Shown here: positions 8,696 to 16,016 of the stretch, in pieces | Layout of the letters: the number at the start of each line of letters is the position of its first letter | Numbering within the stretch: position 1 is the stretch's first letter | Assembly (NCBI RefSeq): GCF_009547075.1 | Contig: NZ_WIPH01000003.1 | Coordinates: forward strand, 62,001-126,000 | DNA length: 64,000 nucleotides | Reading direction: 5' to 3' | From: Gluconobacter aidae | Lineage (GTDB): Bacteria; Pseudomonadota; Alphaproteobacteria; Acetobacterales; Acetobacteraceae | The notes under the pieces: generated by a model | Database searches by the model: none | Seen by the model: the letters and a program-made list of their open reading frames with translations, nothing else | What the model was told of the DNA's origin: nothing | Translations under genes and position numbers: made by a program

Positions 8696-8744
8696 GCGCC
8701 ACACTCTAGCCGTTTTTCCCTTTGTGCGGAACTATTTCGCACCT

Positions 8745-9206
8745 TCACGTTTCCGCAACATTTTCGCCCGCCCCGGCAACCCATTCATAGGTGCCGCAGC
8801 AGGCCATCAGGGCCGCCCTGATCCGCGCCACCGTTCCCGGAAAACCGGGCTCCAGACGCAGCATGACCGCTCCCGTCCACGGGTCCCGGCAAGGCTCCGG
8901 CAGACGGGGCTGTCCCTCGCCCAGACAGACCCGCAGCCGCACCCTCGCATTTGTGACAAAAGATGTCCTAAGGACTCCAACCCCCCGAACCTCGATCAGC
9001 CCCGCAAGGCGTTCGGGGGCGGACGCCACGGCGCCGTCCAGCAGGACCCGGTCATCCGCCACGAGATCGAAACCCGCATCCATCAGCCGCAGGGCCAGTT
9101 CGGATTTCCCCGAACCGGGGGGACCGGAAATCAGCACGCCTTCCCCGTTCCACGCCACACAGCAGGCATGGACCGATCCTTCAGGCAGAAACGACAGGAC
9201 GGACAT
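8745..9206 (-). CDS. hprK: HPr kinase/phosphorylase, short alphaproteobacterial form
   Basis: 153 residues, only the C-terminal catalytic domain of the about 310-residue Gram-positive HprK; alphaproteobacteria commonly have this short form. Walker A GPPGSGKS is at residues 28-35, followed by LALRLMDAGFDLVADDRV, which holds the conserved Asp pair, and LIEVRGVGVL. It is expected to phosphorylate and dephosphorylate HPr at Ser56. GGAGG lies 12 bases before the ATG at 9206; the reading frame continues upstream but runs antisense to the RidA-like gene and is not coding. It is the first gene of the pts operon. Confidence 0.9.
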   Translation of the reverse strand: MSVLSFLPEGSVHACCVAWNGEGVLISGPPGSGKSELALRLMDAGFDLVADDRVLLDGAVASAPERLAGLIEVRGVGVLRTSFVTNARVRLRVCLGEGQPRLPEPCRDPWTGAVMLRLEPGFPGTVARIRAALMACCGTYEWVAGAGENVAET

Positions 9207-9275
9207 GATGGATTGCGACCTCCACGGGAGCGGACTAAGACCTTGGGTCTGACAGGGGCATGACGGATCCCTGAC

Positions 9276-9647
9276 ATGGAGCAGGACCACGAACCCATGG
9301 GCGCATCCTTCCCTCACCAGACCGTCACCGTATATGGAGACGAAGTCACCTGCACCGATTTCAGTGGCTTCGGTCCGGACGGAGACCGTCCCGGCCGGCT
9401 GTCGGATGAATGTCAGGCCGCAGTTTCCGCCATTTCCGAAGCTCTGGCCGATCATGGCCTGACCCTGGGCCATACCCGGCACGTCGCCGCCATGATTCGC
9501 GAAGGCCAGACCTTCGCCCAGTGTCAGGCCGCCCTGAACGAGGCCCTGGCCGCGGCAAAACCCGCGCTGACCCTGCGGATCGTGCAGGGCTTTCCCCTGC
9601 CCGAGCAGCGCATCGCCCTCAGCCTGACCGCCACCCCGAATAAATAA
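9276..9647 (+). CDS. RidA (YjgF/YER057c)-family-like protein
   Basis: 123 residues on the plus strand, diverging from hprK. The order of elements (ISEALADHGLTLGHTRHVAAMI, FAQCQAALNEAL, then a C-terminal strand pair) fits the RidA/Rid chorismate-mutase-like fold. Canonical RidA deaminates reactive enamine/imine intermediates using an Arg in a PARS motif. Here that stretch reads KPALTLRIV, so the catalytic Arg seems absent and the protein may not be a true deaminase. The ATG at 9276 is close to the hprK start at 9206, leaving about 70 bases for two divergent promoters. Confidence 0.65.
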   Translation: MEQDHEPMGASFPHQTVTVYGDEVTCTDFSGFGPDGDRPGRLSDECQAAVSAISEALADHGLTLGHTRHVAAMIREGQTFAQCQAALNEALAAAKPALTLRIVQGFPLPEQRIALSLTATPNK

Positions 9648-9656
9648 CAGCAAAAT

Positions 9657-9692
9657 ACGCCACTTTGTGGCGTAACGGACCGTTTTTACGGT
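9657..9692 (+). terminator. Possible double hairpin after the RidA-like gene
   Basis: ACGCCAC (9657-9663) pairs with GTGGCGT (9667-9673) across a TTT loop. A second small stem, ACCGT/ACGGT (9679-9683 and 9688-9692), follows and is itself followed by TTTA. It lies ten bases past the RidA-like stop. A terminator is plausible but the stems are short. Confidence 0.4.
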
Positions 9693-9746
9693 TTTAGGGC
9701 TTCAGGAAGCGTTTCCGAACGGATTTAAGGCACGGAAAACAGAAAC

Positions 9747-9762
9747 TGGCACGCTTCATGCA
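9747..9762 (+). promoter_or_regulatory. Sigma-54 (-24/-12) type promoter candidate
   Basis: TGGCACG (9747-9753), four bases, then ATGCA (9758-9762). The sigma-54 consensus is TGGCACG-N4-TTGCW, so only the first T of the -12 element differs. The expected transcript start near 9773 would leave a leader of about 45 bases before the UrcA-family ATG at 9817. No enhancer-binding activator gene is in the window. Confidence 0.5.
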
Positions 9763-9816
9763 TTGAAGATTTCCAGACGCCACGAGCGTCGGATTCCTCT
9801 TCAGGAGCTTCATGCC

Positions 9817-10224
9817 ATGATCCGCTTTTCTTCCCTTCTGATCTGCGCCCTGTCTGCCAGCATTGTCCTGCCACTTCAGGCCGCTCGGGCTATCCCGACA
9901 CAGGCCGGGACCCCTTCAGCCAGCACCATGCCTGCCAGCACCACACCTGCCAACACTGGCAGGGTCAGCATGACAGTCGATCTCTCTTCGCTGGATCTCA
10001 CGTCCCGGAAGGACTGGGAAACGGCGACGCAGCAGGTCACCAAAGCCTCCCACGCCGTCTGCCATCAGCTTCAGGAAGAGGACTGGCTGCTCGCAACCGA
10101 CGTGAACGACTGCGAACAGGACGCTCTCTCCGATGCCCGGACCAGTCTGTATGACCTGCGCGACCGGCAGCGGGCCAGCCGCCGGAACGGACATGTCTTC
10201 CTCGCCCTGTCCGCCAGGAAGTAA
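9817..10224 (+). CDS. UrcA-family exported protein
   Basis: 135 residues. The ATG at 9817 has AGGAG at ideal spacing and opens a clear signal peptide of about 25 residues ending QAARA. A Thr/Pro/Ser-rich linker follows (about 26-45). Then comes the UrcA-family core: VSMTVDLSSLDLTS, an alpha-helical stretch with KASHAVCHQL and a second Cys in NDCEQDAL, likely a disulfide pair. UrcA proteins are small periplasmic proteins of unknown function common in alphaproteobacteria. It has a sigma-54-like promoter 55-70 bases upstream and ends 135 bases before the convergent histidine kinase gene. Confidence 0.78.
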   Translation: MIRFSSLLICALSASIVLPLQAARAIPTQAGTPSASTMPASTTPANTGRVSMTVDLSSLDLTSRKDWETATQQVTKASHAVCHQLQEEDWLLATDVNDCEQDALSDARTSLYDLRDRQRASRRNGHVFLALSARK

Positions 10225-10358
10225 CGGCCATGGCCCGACATCTTCTCCAGCTGCTGGTCCTGGCGCTGCCTTTTGCGGCAACGCTCGTGCCGGGCGTGAT
10301 CGACGGGCTGTCCTCAGGGCCGGCCATCACCGTTCAGGACCCGGCCCGGCTGTCAGCC

Positions 10359-12197
10359 TCAGGACGCGCGGGGCAGCCGCACCACGAAACAGGCACCGCG
10401 GATCGCCCCGGACGCATCCATCCGGTTCTCGGCGAACAGACTGCCGCGCAGGGCGTGAATGATCTGCCGGCTGATCGCGAGGCCGAGTCCGGAATGCTGG
10501 CCGAAGTTCTCGGTCTGGGGCCGCTCTGAATAGAAACGGTCGAAAATGCTGTCGAGCTTTCCGGGCGGAATGCCGGGGCCCTGATCGGTGATGGTAATTT
10601 CAACCACGCTGCCGGTCCCGGGTCCTTCCCCGGCAATATCGCGCGCGCTGGCATGCAGGGCGATGACGCCCTTTGGCGGCGAGAACGACACCGCGTTGCC
10701 GATCAGATTGCGCAGGACCTGCACCAGACGATCTTCCACGGCCAGCGCCTTCAGCGGCGGGTCCTGATCGCGGACATCCAGCCGGAGCACGGGATCATCG
10801 TCCCGGCGCGTTGTCTGATGCATTTCCGCAAGGATGGACAGAAGGGCCACGACCGAGACAGGTTCGGGGCGCACGCGGGAAAGTTCCGCGTCGATACGGC
10901 TGGCGTCGGAAATGTCCGTGATCAGACGGTCGAGCCGTTTGACATCGCTGTTGATGATGCCAAGGAGCCGCTCGCGCCGATCCGCGATCTGGATGCGCGG
11001 AAGCGTCTCGATGGCCGAGCGGATGGAGGAGAGCGGGTTCTTGATCTCGTGGCTGACATCGGCGGCGAATCGTTCGATGTCATCCATCCGTGCCCAGAGC
11101 GCGAGCGCACTGCCCCGGAGCGAACGGGCCAGAACGCCGATTTCGTCACGCCGGGCCAGAAGCCGCTCCGGCACAAGGTCCTTGCGGCCATCCGTCTCGC
11201 GCATGTCGTTGGACGCACGCGCCAGCGTCAGCAGAGGGCGGGCGATCGTGAGCGACAGATACCAGGACAGCAGCACCGTCACGACCAGTGCCGCCAGAAC
11301 CAGCGACAGGATCGAGGAGCGGACGGCAAACAGCGTGCGGTCCACTTCCGGCGCATGGCGGGTGAGCTGAATTTCGCCGACCGTCACGCCATCGCGCACG
11401 ACCGGCTCCACCACCGTCACGACGAGTTGATGATCCTTGGTCCGCCGGATGAAGGGCGGCAGTTCGGCCTGGGAATGGAATGGCTGGGCATCCCGCGGGC
11501 CATCCATGGCAGTGTCGTTGGTGTCGAGCGTCACTTCCTCGCTGGAGGTCAGCGGCAGGAGCGACAGCAGCCAGTCGTAAAAACTTTCAAGAATATTGTT
11601 CCGGGGCGGCTGCCATGATCCCCCATCGGCCGGATCGGGGGCGGCATGATCCTGTTTGCCACGCGGGGCCGTGCGACTGTCCACGACAAGCTTGCCGTCC
11701 GGATCGAACAGCAGGGCATGGGCGTTGGGGCTCGGCTCGGTCAGGCGGGCCAGCAGGGGGCGGGCCTGCGCGACGTCCAGCTCCAGGTTGCCGCCGGGCG
11801 CCGGATGGCCGGGCGCATGGGCGCTGACCCGGACGGCGGACTGCCCCAAAGCTCCGGCATAGATATGGGCCTGCTCGCGCAGGGCGTTGACGTCGGTTTC
11901 CAGCAGGCCGTTCTGGAACTGGTCCAGAAACAGCAGCGTCACCGCGAGAAGAGCCAGCGGCAGTGCGTTGAGGAGCAGGATCCGCACCAGAAGCGGCGAG
12001 GCCAGACGTCGCCGCGACAGGGAGATTTCCGACGCCCGGCGGGGGCGCAGACGTTTCAGGATTTTTGCGCCGCCCCTTCGCAGGACCTCGCCCGGCCCCG
12101 CGCGGGCCGATTCGGCACGGCGCCGGTCGCGGCCCTGTTCGAGCCGGTCGACGTCGAGCGCGTGACCTGTCGGGAAGGAGGCGGAGTCATCATCCAC
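10359..12197 (-). CDS. chvG: Sensor histidine kinase, ChvG/ExoS type
   Basis: 612 residues. A basic N-terminal cytoplasmic stretch (about 70 residues) is followed by a membrane segment (LLVRILLLNALPLALLAV), a periplasmic sensor region of about 190 residues, a second membrane segment (LSLVLAALVVTVLLSWYL), HAMP, a HisKA domain with the phosphorylated His383 in SHEIKNPLSS, and an ATPase domain with the N box (NLIGNAVSF), DQGPGIP and GLGLAISRQI. It starts at GTG 12197, six bases after the response-regulator stop, so the two are co-transcribed. In alphaproteobacteria ChvG senses acid or envelope conditions, and its genes usually lie beside hprK and the pts genes, as here. The signal in this organism is not known. 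Confidence 0.9.
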   Translation of the reverse strand: MDDDSASFPTGHALDVDRLEQGRDRRRAESARAGPGEVLRRGGAKILKRLRPRRASEISLSRRRLASPLLVRILLLNALPLALLAVTLLFLDQFQNGLLETDVNALREQAHIYAGALGQSAVRVSAHAPGHPAPGGNLELDVAQARPLLARLTEPSPNAHALLFDPDGKLVVDSRTAPRGKQDHAAPDPADGGSWQPPRNNILESFYDWLLSLLPLTSSEEVTLDTNDTAMDGPRDAQPFHSQAELPPFIRRTKDHQLVVTVVEPVVRDGVTVGEIQLTRHAPEVDRTLFAVRSSILSLVLAALVVTVLLSWYLSLTIARPLLTLARASNDMRETDGRKDLVPERLLARRDEIGVLARSLRGSALALWARMDDIERFAADVSHEIKNPLSSIRSAIETLPRIQIADRRERLLGIINSDVKRLDRLITDISDASRIDAELSRVRPEPVSVVALLSILAEMHQTTRRDDDPVLRLDVRDQDPPLKALAVEDRLVQVLRNLIGNAVSFSPPKGVIALHASARDIAGEGPGTGSVVEITITDQGPGIPPGKLDSIFDRFYSERPQTENFGQHSGLGLAISRQIIHALRGSLFAENRMDASGAIRGACFVVRLPRAS

Positions 12198-12203
12198 GCG
12201 CGC

Positions 12204-12974
12204 TTACTCGTCCCGGTAACGATAGCCGATGCCGTAGAGCGTCTCGATCTGGTTGAACTCATCGTCCACCTGACGGAACTTCTTGCGGACGCGCTTGATA
12301 TGGCTGTCGATCGTGCGGTCATCGACATAGATGTTGTCGCCATAGGCGGCGTCGATGAGCTGATCGCGGGACTTCACCATGCCCGGACGCAAAGCGAGCG
12401 CCTTGACCAGCAGGAACTCCGTGACCGTCAGCGCGATATCCTGTCCGCCCCACAGGCACTGGTGGCGCGTCTCGTCCAGCGAGAGCTGGCCGCGTACGAT
12501 GGCGGACCCGACGGCGGCAACGCCCGTGGCCTCGGCCCGGCTGGCATCCTGACGGCGCAGCAGGGCACGGATGCGCTCGATCAGCAGGCGCTGGGAGAAC
12601 GGCTTGGTGATGTAGTCATCAGCCCCCAGGCGCAGGCCCATGAGCTGGTCCAGTTCCTCGTCCTTGGACGTCAGGAAAATCACCGGCAGGTTCGAGCGCG
12701 CACGCAGGCGCTGGAGCAGTTCCATACCGTCCATGCGCGGCATCTTCACATCCAGAACCGCGAGGCTGACGGGGCGCGAGGTGATGCCCTGGAGCGCGCT
12801 TTCGCCATCGGTATAGGTGTGGACGGTGAATCCTTCGGCTTCGAGCGTCATCTGGACCGACGCGAGAATGTTCCGATCATCGTCCACCAGCGCGATGATT
12901 GGCGCTGCGGAGGCTCCGGACAGCGGCTGCGAGGCAGGCGCGGGCGGCGCGTAGGGGGTTCGGGGCGTCTCCAT
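12204..12974 (-). CDS. chvI: Response regulator, OmpR family, ChvI type
   Basis: 256 residues from the ATG at 12974. A Pro/Ala-rich lead of about 25 residues precedes the receiver domain: [10 protein letters not shown] with the acidic pocket, the phosphorylated Asp in [11 protein letters not shown], the switch Thr in FLTSKD and Lys in ITKPF. The C-terminal winged helix has [44 protein letters not shown] and the terminal GIGYRY. It is the partner of the kinase just downstream. The 195-base gap between its start and grpE, transcribed divergently, must hold both promoters. Confidence 0.93.
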   Translation of the reverse strand: METPRTPYAPPAPASQPLSGASAAPIIALVDDDRNILASVQMTLEAEGFTVHTYTDGESALQGITSRPVSLAVLDVKMPRMDGMELLQRLRARSNLPVIFLTSKDEELDQLMGLRLGADDYITKPFSQRLLIERIRALLRRQDASRAEATGVAAVGSAIVRGQLSLDETRHQCLWGGQDIALTVTEFLLVKALALRPGMVKSRDQLIDAAYGDNIYVDDRTIDSHIKRVRKKFRQVDDEFNQIETLYGIGYRYRDE

Positions 12975-13087
12975 GAGGGGTCCGTCTGCTGAGAACTGTT
13001 GCGACTTTTTACCTATAACCCATGATCCATGATGGCGGAAAATAGGCTTTTCAGTGACATGATGCGTCGCTATGCGACAGCGCAACC

Positions 13088-13115
13088 CTTGTCTTTGAGA
13101 CAATCAGCGTTATCT
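13088..13115 (+). promoter_or_regulatory. Heat-shock (RpoH-like) promoter candidate for grpE
   Basis: CTTG (13088-13091), 17 bases, then GTTATCT (13109-13115). The alphaproteobacterial RpoH pattern is roughly CTTG-N17/18-CYTATNT, so only the first base of the -10 element differs. It lies 55 bases before the grpE ATG. Confidence 0.5.
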
Positions 13116-13169
13116 CCTGAAGAAGAACGGGGCCGCATGATGGCCCGTCCCACTAAAGAAGGTCGTGAC

Positions 13170-13817
13170 ATGACAGACCACAATGCCTCGCCGGAAACGG
13201 CCCACGACGTGCCTGAACAGGGCGTCGAGACCTCCGGCACCAATACTCCGGGCCACGAAACACCGGGCATGAACGAAACCGGCGGTGAAACGCTGGAAGA
13301 GACGACTCCCGAAGCCCGGATCGAGACTCTTGAAGCACAGGTTGCGGAACTCAAGGACCGCTGGGTCCGTTCCGAGGCCGAAAGCCAGAACATCCGCGCC
13401 CGCGCCAAGCGCGACATCGAGGATGCGCGCCAGTACGCCATCCAGAAATTCGCCCGTGACGTGGTCGAGGCTGCCGAGAACCTTCAGCGCGGCCTGGCGT
13501 CCCTGCCGCCGAAGACCGAAGGCGAGGACGTCCTCATCACCAAGCTGCGTGAGGGAATCGAAGGCACCGAGCGGTCCTTCATCAACATTCTCGAACGCCA
13601 CGGCATCACCTGCGAAGACCCGACCGGCAAGCCGTTCGACGCCAACCTGCACCAGGCCATGGCAGAACAGCCGTCCGACCAGCATCCGTCGGGCCATGTC
13701 ATGCAGTCCTGGACGCCGGCATGGCTGCTCAAGGGCCGTCTGCTGAAGCCCGCCATGGTCGTTGTGGCCAAGGGTGGGGCGCAGGCTGCTTCGCAGGGCG
13801 TCGACAAGACGGTCTGA
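13170..13817 (+). CDS. grpE: Nucleotide exchange factor GrpE
   Basis: 215 residues, the exchange factor that releases ADP from DnaK. The ATG at 13170 follows AAGAAGG at good spacing. An acidic, Thr/Pro/Gly-rich N-terminal tail of about 50 residues precedes the long coiled coil (IETLEAQVAELKDRWVR, then AESQNIRARAKRDIEDA). The C-terminal beta domain ends with the family signature VMQSWTPAWLLKGRLLKPAMVVVAKG (split here by its natural strands). dnaK and dnaJ lie 43 kb away in the same window, so grpE is not in the chaperone operon. Confidence 0.95.
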   Translation: MTDHNASPETAHDVPEQGVETSGTNTPGHETPGMNETGGETLEETTPEARIETLEAQVAELKDRWVRSEAESQNIRARAKRDIEDARQYAIQKFARDVVEAAENLQRGLASLPPKTEGEDVLITKLREGIEGTERSFINILERHGITCEDPTGKPFDANLHQAMAEQPSDQHPSGHVMQSWTPAWLLKGRLLKPAMVVVAKGGAQAASQGVDKTV

Positions 13818-13850
13818 TCCTTTCCCCCCAAGCAGAGGGGCGAAGGACCG

Positions 13851-13870
13851 AAATCCCACGTCCGGGATTT
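13851..13870 (+). terminator. Probable terminator hairpin after grpE
   Basis: AAATCCC (13851-13857) pairs with GGGATTT (13864-13870) over a six-base loop and is followed by CTTT. It is 34 bases past the grpE stop. The T-tract is short, so its strength is uncertain. Confidence 0.5.
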
Positions 13871-13872
13871 CT

Positions 13873-13910
13873 TTGCGGAACGGCAACCGTGAATGGTTGG
13901 CGTTCCGCAA
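13873..13910 (+). other. Long perfect-armed hairpin before the heptosyltransferase-like gene
   Basis: TTGCGGAACG (13873-13882) pairs with CGTTCCGCAA (13901-13910), a perfect ten-base outer stem. Inside, after a single G-G mismatch, CAACC (13884-13888) pairs with GGTTG (13895-13899), leaving a six-base loop. There is no T-tract. It sits directly after the grpE terminator-like hairpin and 20 bases before the next start codon, so it could shape the 5' end of the glycosyltransferase mRNA or be a small mobile palindrome. Confidence 0.6.
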
Positions 13911-13930
13911 CACCCTGCTAAAGTCGGCCC

Positions 13931-14851
13931 ATGAGTCGCATTCTTGTCATAAAGCTCGGCGCCCTGGGCGATTTCGTTCAGGCCTTCGGAGCTTTCGCGT
14001 CCATCCGGGCCGCTTTTCCCCACGCCACACTGACCCTCCTGACCACTGCGCCCTTCGTGGATCTGGCCCGTGCTGCGCCGTGGTTCGACGAAATCCTGAC
14101 GGATGACCGTCCGTCGATGGGCAACCTGCCGGGGCTGTGGCGCCTTTCCAGAAAACTCCGCGGCTACGACCGGGTCTTCGATCTTCAGACCTCGGGGCGT
14201 TCAAAAACCTATTTCCGCCTCGCCGGACAGCCCGCAAACTGGTCCGGCATTTCCGACGGATGCTGCCATCCGCACGGCAATCCGTCGCGCAACGACATGC
14301 ACACACTGGCCCGACTGGATGACCAGCTTCATGACGCCGGCGTCACGCCCCTGCCCCGCAGTGTTCCGCGCTGGCTTGAGGGGCATGGGCCTGAAATCAC
14401 CGCGCCCTACGCCGTTCTGGTGCCGGGTGCGGCATTCCACCGCCCGCAGAAACGCTGGCCTACGTCGCGCTTCGCCGAGATCGCCAATACCCTCGTGGCC
14501 AAAGGCATCCGTCCGGTCATCGTGGGAACGCAGGCCGAGGCTCCGCTGGCTCAGGACATTCTGCGCCTCTGCCCCACCGCCCTCGACCTGACGGGCCGGA
14601 CCACGCTTCTGGAACTGGCCGGCGTACTGGACCGGGCGCAGATCGTGATCGGGAACGACACCGGCCCGATGCATCTGGCCGCCGCGATGGACACGCCCTG
14701 CATCACGCTGTTCGGCCATGACAGCGACCCGCGCCTGACGGCTCCCCTCACCCCCACGGCAGGCCGGGCGGATCTGATCGTGGTGCCTGATCTGGCGATG
14801 CTGCCCACATCCCGGATTCTGACCTGCATGGAGGCAATGCTCTCCCGATGA
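13931..14851 (+). CDS. Glycosyltransferase family 9 (heptosyltransferase-like)
   Basis: 306 residues with a two-domain GT-B layout. The N-terminal signature RILVIKLGALGDFVQAF is typical of ADP-heptose:LPS heptosyltransferases. The C-terminal domain has VLVPGAAF, KRWPTSRFAEIA, GTQAEAPLA, DLTGRTTLLELAGVLDRA and the donor-binding IGNDTGPMHLAAAMDTPCITLFG. It is expected to act on the inner face of the cytoplasmic membrane in LPS core or other glycoconjugate assembly. The acceptor and sugar are unknown. Its stop overlaps the next start by four bases (ATGA), so the two enzymes are translationally coupled. Confidence 0.87.
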   Translation: MSRILVIKLGALGDFVQAFGAFASIRAAFPHATLTLLTTAPFVDLARAAPWFDEILTDDRPSMGNLPGLWRLSRKLRGYDRVFDLQTSGRSKTYFRLAGQPANWSGISDGCCHPHGNPSRNDMHTLARLDDQLHDAGVTPLPRSVPRWLEGHGPEITAPYAVLVPGAAFHRPQKRWPTSRFAEIANTLVAKGIRPVIVGTQAEAPLAQDILRLCPTALDLTGRTTLLELAGVLDRAQIVIGNDTGPMHLAAAMDTPCITLFGHDSDPRLTAPLTPTAGRADLIVVPDLAMLPTSRILTCMEAMLSR

Positions 14852-15903
14852 CCCGGGTCCGCTGCGTCATGATGCAGAAGAACGAGGCGACGCTGCTGGA
14901 GCCCTGGATTCTGTGGCACGCGGCGATCTTCGGTTTTTCAAACCTGACCGTCATCGATAACGGCTCGACCGATCCTGTGGTTCTGGACATCCAGACGCGG
15001 TATGAAGGCAAAGGGGTCCACATCGTCCGGGATCATGCGTCCCCCGGCGATTTCCTGCACAAGGGTGACGTCATTGCCGGGATCATCCGGCAGTGGGATG
15101 CGGACGATGCCTGCGATTTTGCCGTACCACTGGATTGCGACGAGTTCCTGACGGTCTTTCTGGACCAGCTTTCGCTCGATCCGGAGGTCATCCGGCGGCA
15201 GTTCGATTATCTGGTGCAGGAAAACGCCACGTTCATCACGGACCGGCTTCTGCTGAACGTGCCGGAGGCTCCGGATTACTATCTGCCCCAGATCGTGCGG
15301 CGCGGGCTGTTCCGGGCGCAGACGATCGTCAGTCTGGATCGCGGATTTCACAACCCGCGGAGCATCTATCCCGAGCGCCACGTCCGCACGCCGTTCGCGC
15401 ATCTCCATCTGCACAATCGCCCGGACTATGAAGAAATCCGTCGTTTTGCCCGGCAGAAGCTGGATGCTTCGGAAACCGGCGAGATGCTGGAGCATCCCCA
15501 GGACGGGACGCATCTTCGCTTCTATTTCGAAACCGGCTCCGAGGATTTTGCCGCCGGATATCGGCCCGTTCCGAACATCTATGCTCCCGTGATCGCACAG
15601 CGCCTGCGGGAGTTGGGGATTGATCCGGATATCCTGCTTGGAACCGGCGATACCATTCCGCATCCACCCCTCAACATTCCCTCCGGCTTTCTCGCGCATC
15701 GGGCACGGGAGGACGGGCAGCAGCACGAATACCGGCTGTTCGATCCGGTTTTCTACGCCCGGAACAACCCGGACGTGGCGCAGGATACCTATTACGGGAT
15801 CTGGCCGCTCGTCCATTATCTGACCTGTGGATGGGATGAAGGCCGGCAGTCCGATCCCGGCAATGTCCCGCCGCTTGTGTTTCAGATGGACAAAGCGACC
15901 TGA
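14848..15903 (+). CDS. Glycosyltransferase family 2 / GT92-like protein
   Basis: 351 residues. The start (VRCVMMQKNEATLLEPWILWHAAIFGFSNLTVIDNGSTD) and the DCDEFL motif near residue 100 (DXD-type metal and nucleotide-sugar site) match the GT2-like/GT92 family of glycosyltransferases that begin with a KNE..L.EWI..H pattern. A middle segment has RYVRTPFAHLHLHN-like residues (HVRTPFAHLHLHN). The C-terminal about 60 residues (YRLFDPVFYARNNPDVA, then YYGIWPLVHYLTCGWDEGR) form a separate small repeat seen at the ends of other bacterial surface-polysaccharide glycosyltransferases. It is coupled to the preceding GT9 gene, so both probably act on the same glycan. Confidence 0.8.
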   Translation: MTRVRCVMMQKNEATLLEPWILWHAAIFGFSNLTVIDNGSTDPVVLDIQTRYEGKGVHIVRDHASPGDFLHKGDVIAGIIRQWDADDACDFAVPLDCDEFLTVFLDQLSLDPEVIRRQFDYLVQENATFITDRLLLNVPEAPDYYLPQIVRRGLFRAQTIVSLDRGFHNPRSIYPERHVRTPFAHLHLHNRPDYEEIRRFARQKLDASETGEMLEHPQDGTHLRFYFETGSEDFAAGYRPVPNIYAPVIAQRLRELGIDPDILLGTGDTIPHPPLNIPSGFLAHRAREDGQQHEYRLFDPVFYARNNPDVAQDTYYGIWPLVHYLTCGWDEGRQSDPGNVPPLVFQMDKAT

Positions 15904-16016
15904 AAACGGACTGTCTGCCTGTCTGGGGGTTGCAGCGCGGCGGGGATTGAGGCCATTTACCCGTTCATTTTTCGGCAGAGCGATCTGCCGTCCCCACTCG
16001 CACAGGAGCGATCTCC

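Noticed and set aside
8745-9653. Longer 302-codon frame including hprK
   Set aside because: The extra N-terminal half is opposite the RidA-like gene and has no HprK N-terminal domain pattern; the true start is the ATG at 9206.
10230-10529. 99-codon open frame after the UrcA-family gene
   Set aside because: The first 25 residues resemble a signal peptide, but the rest overlaps the histidine kinase gene by 170 bases on the other strand and has shadow-like composition. It might be a short real gene up to about 10350, but evidence is too thin.
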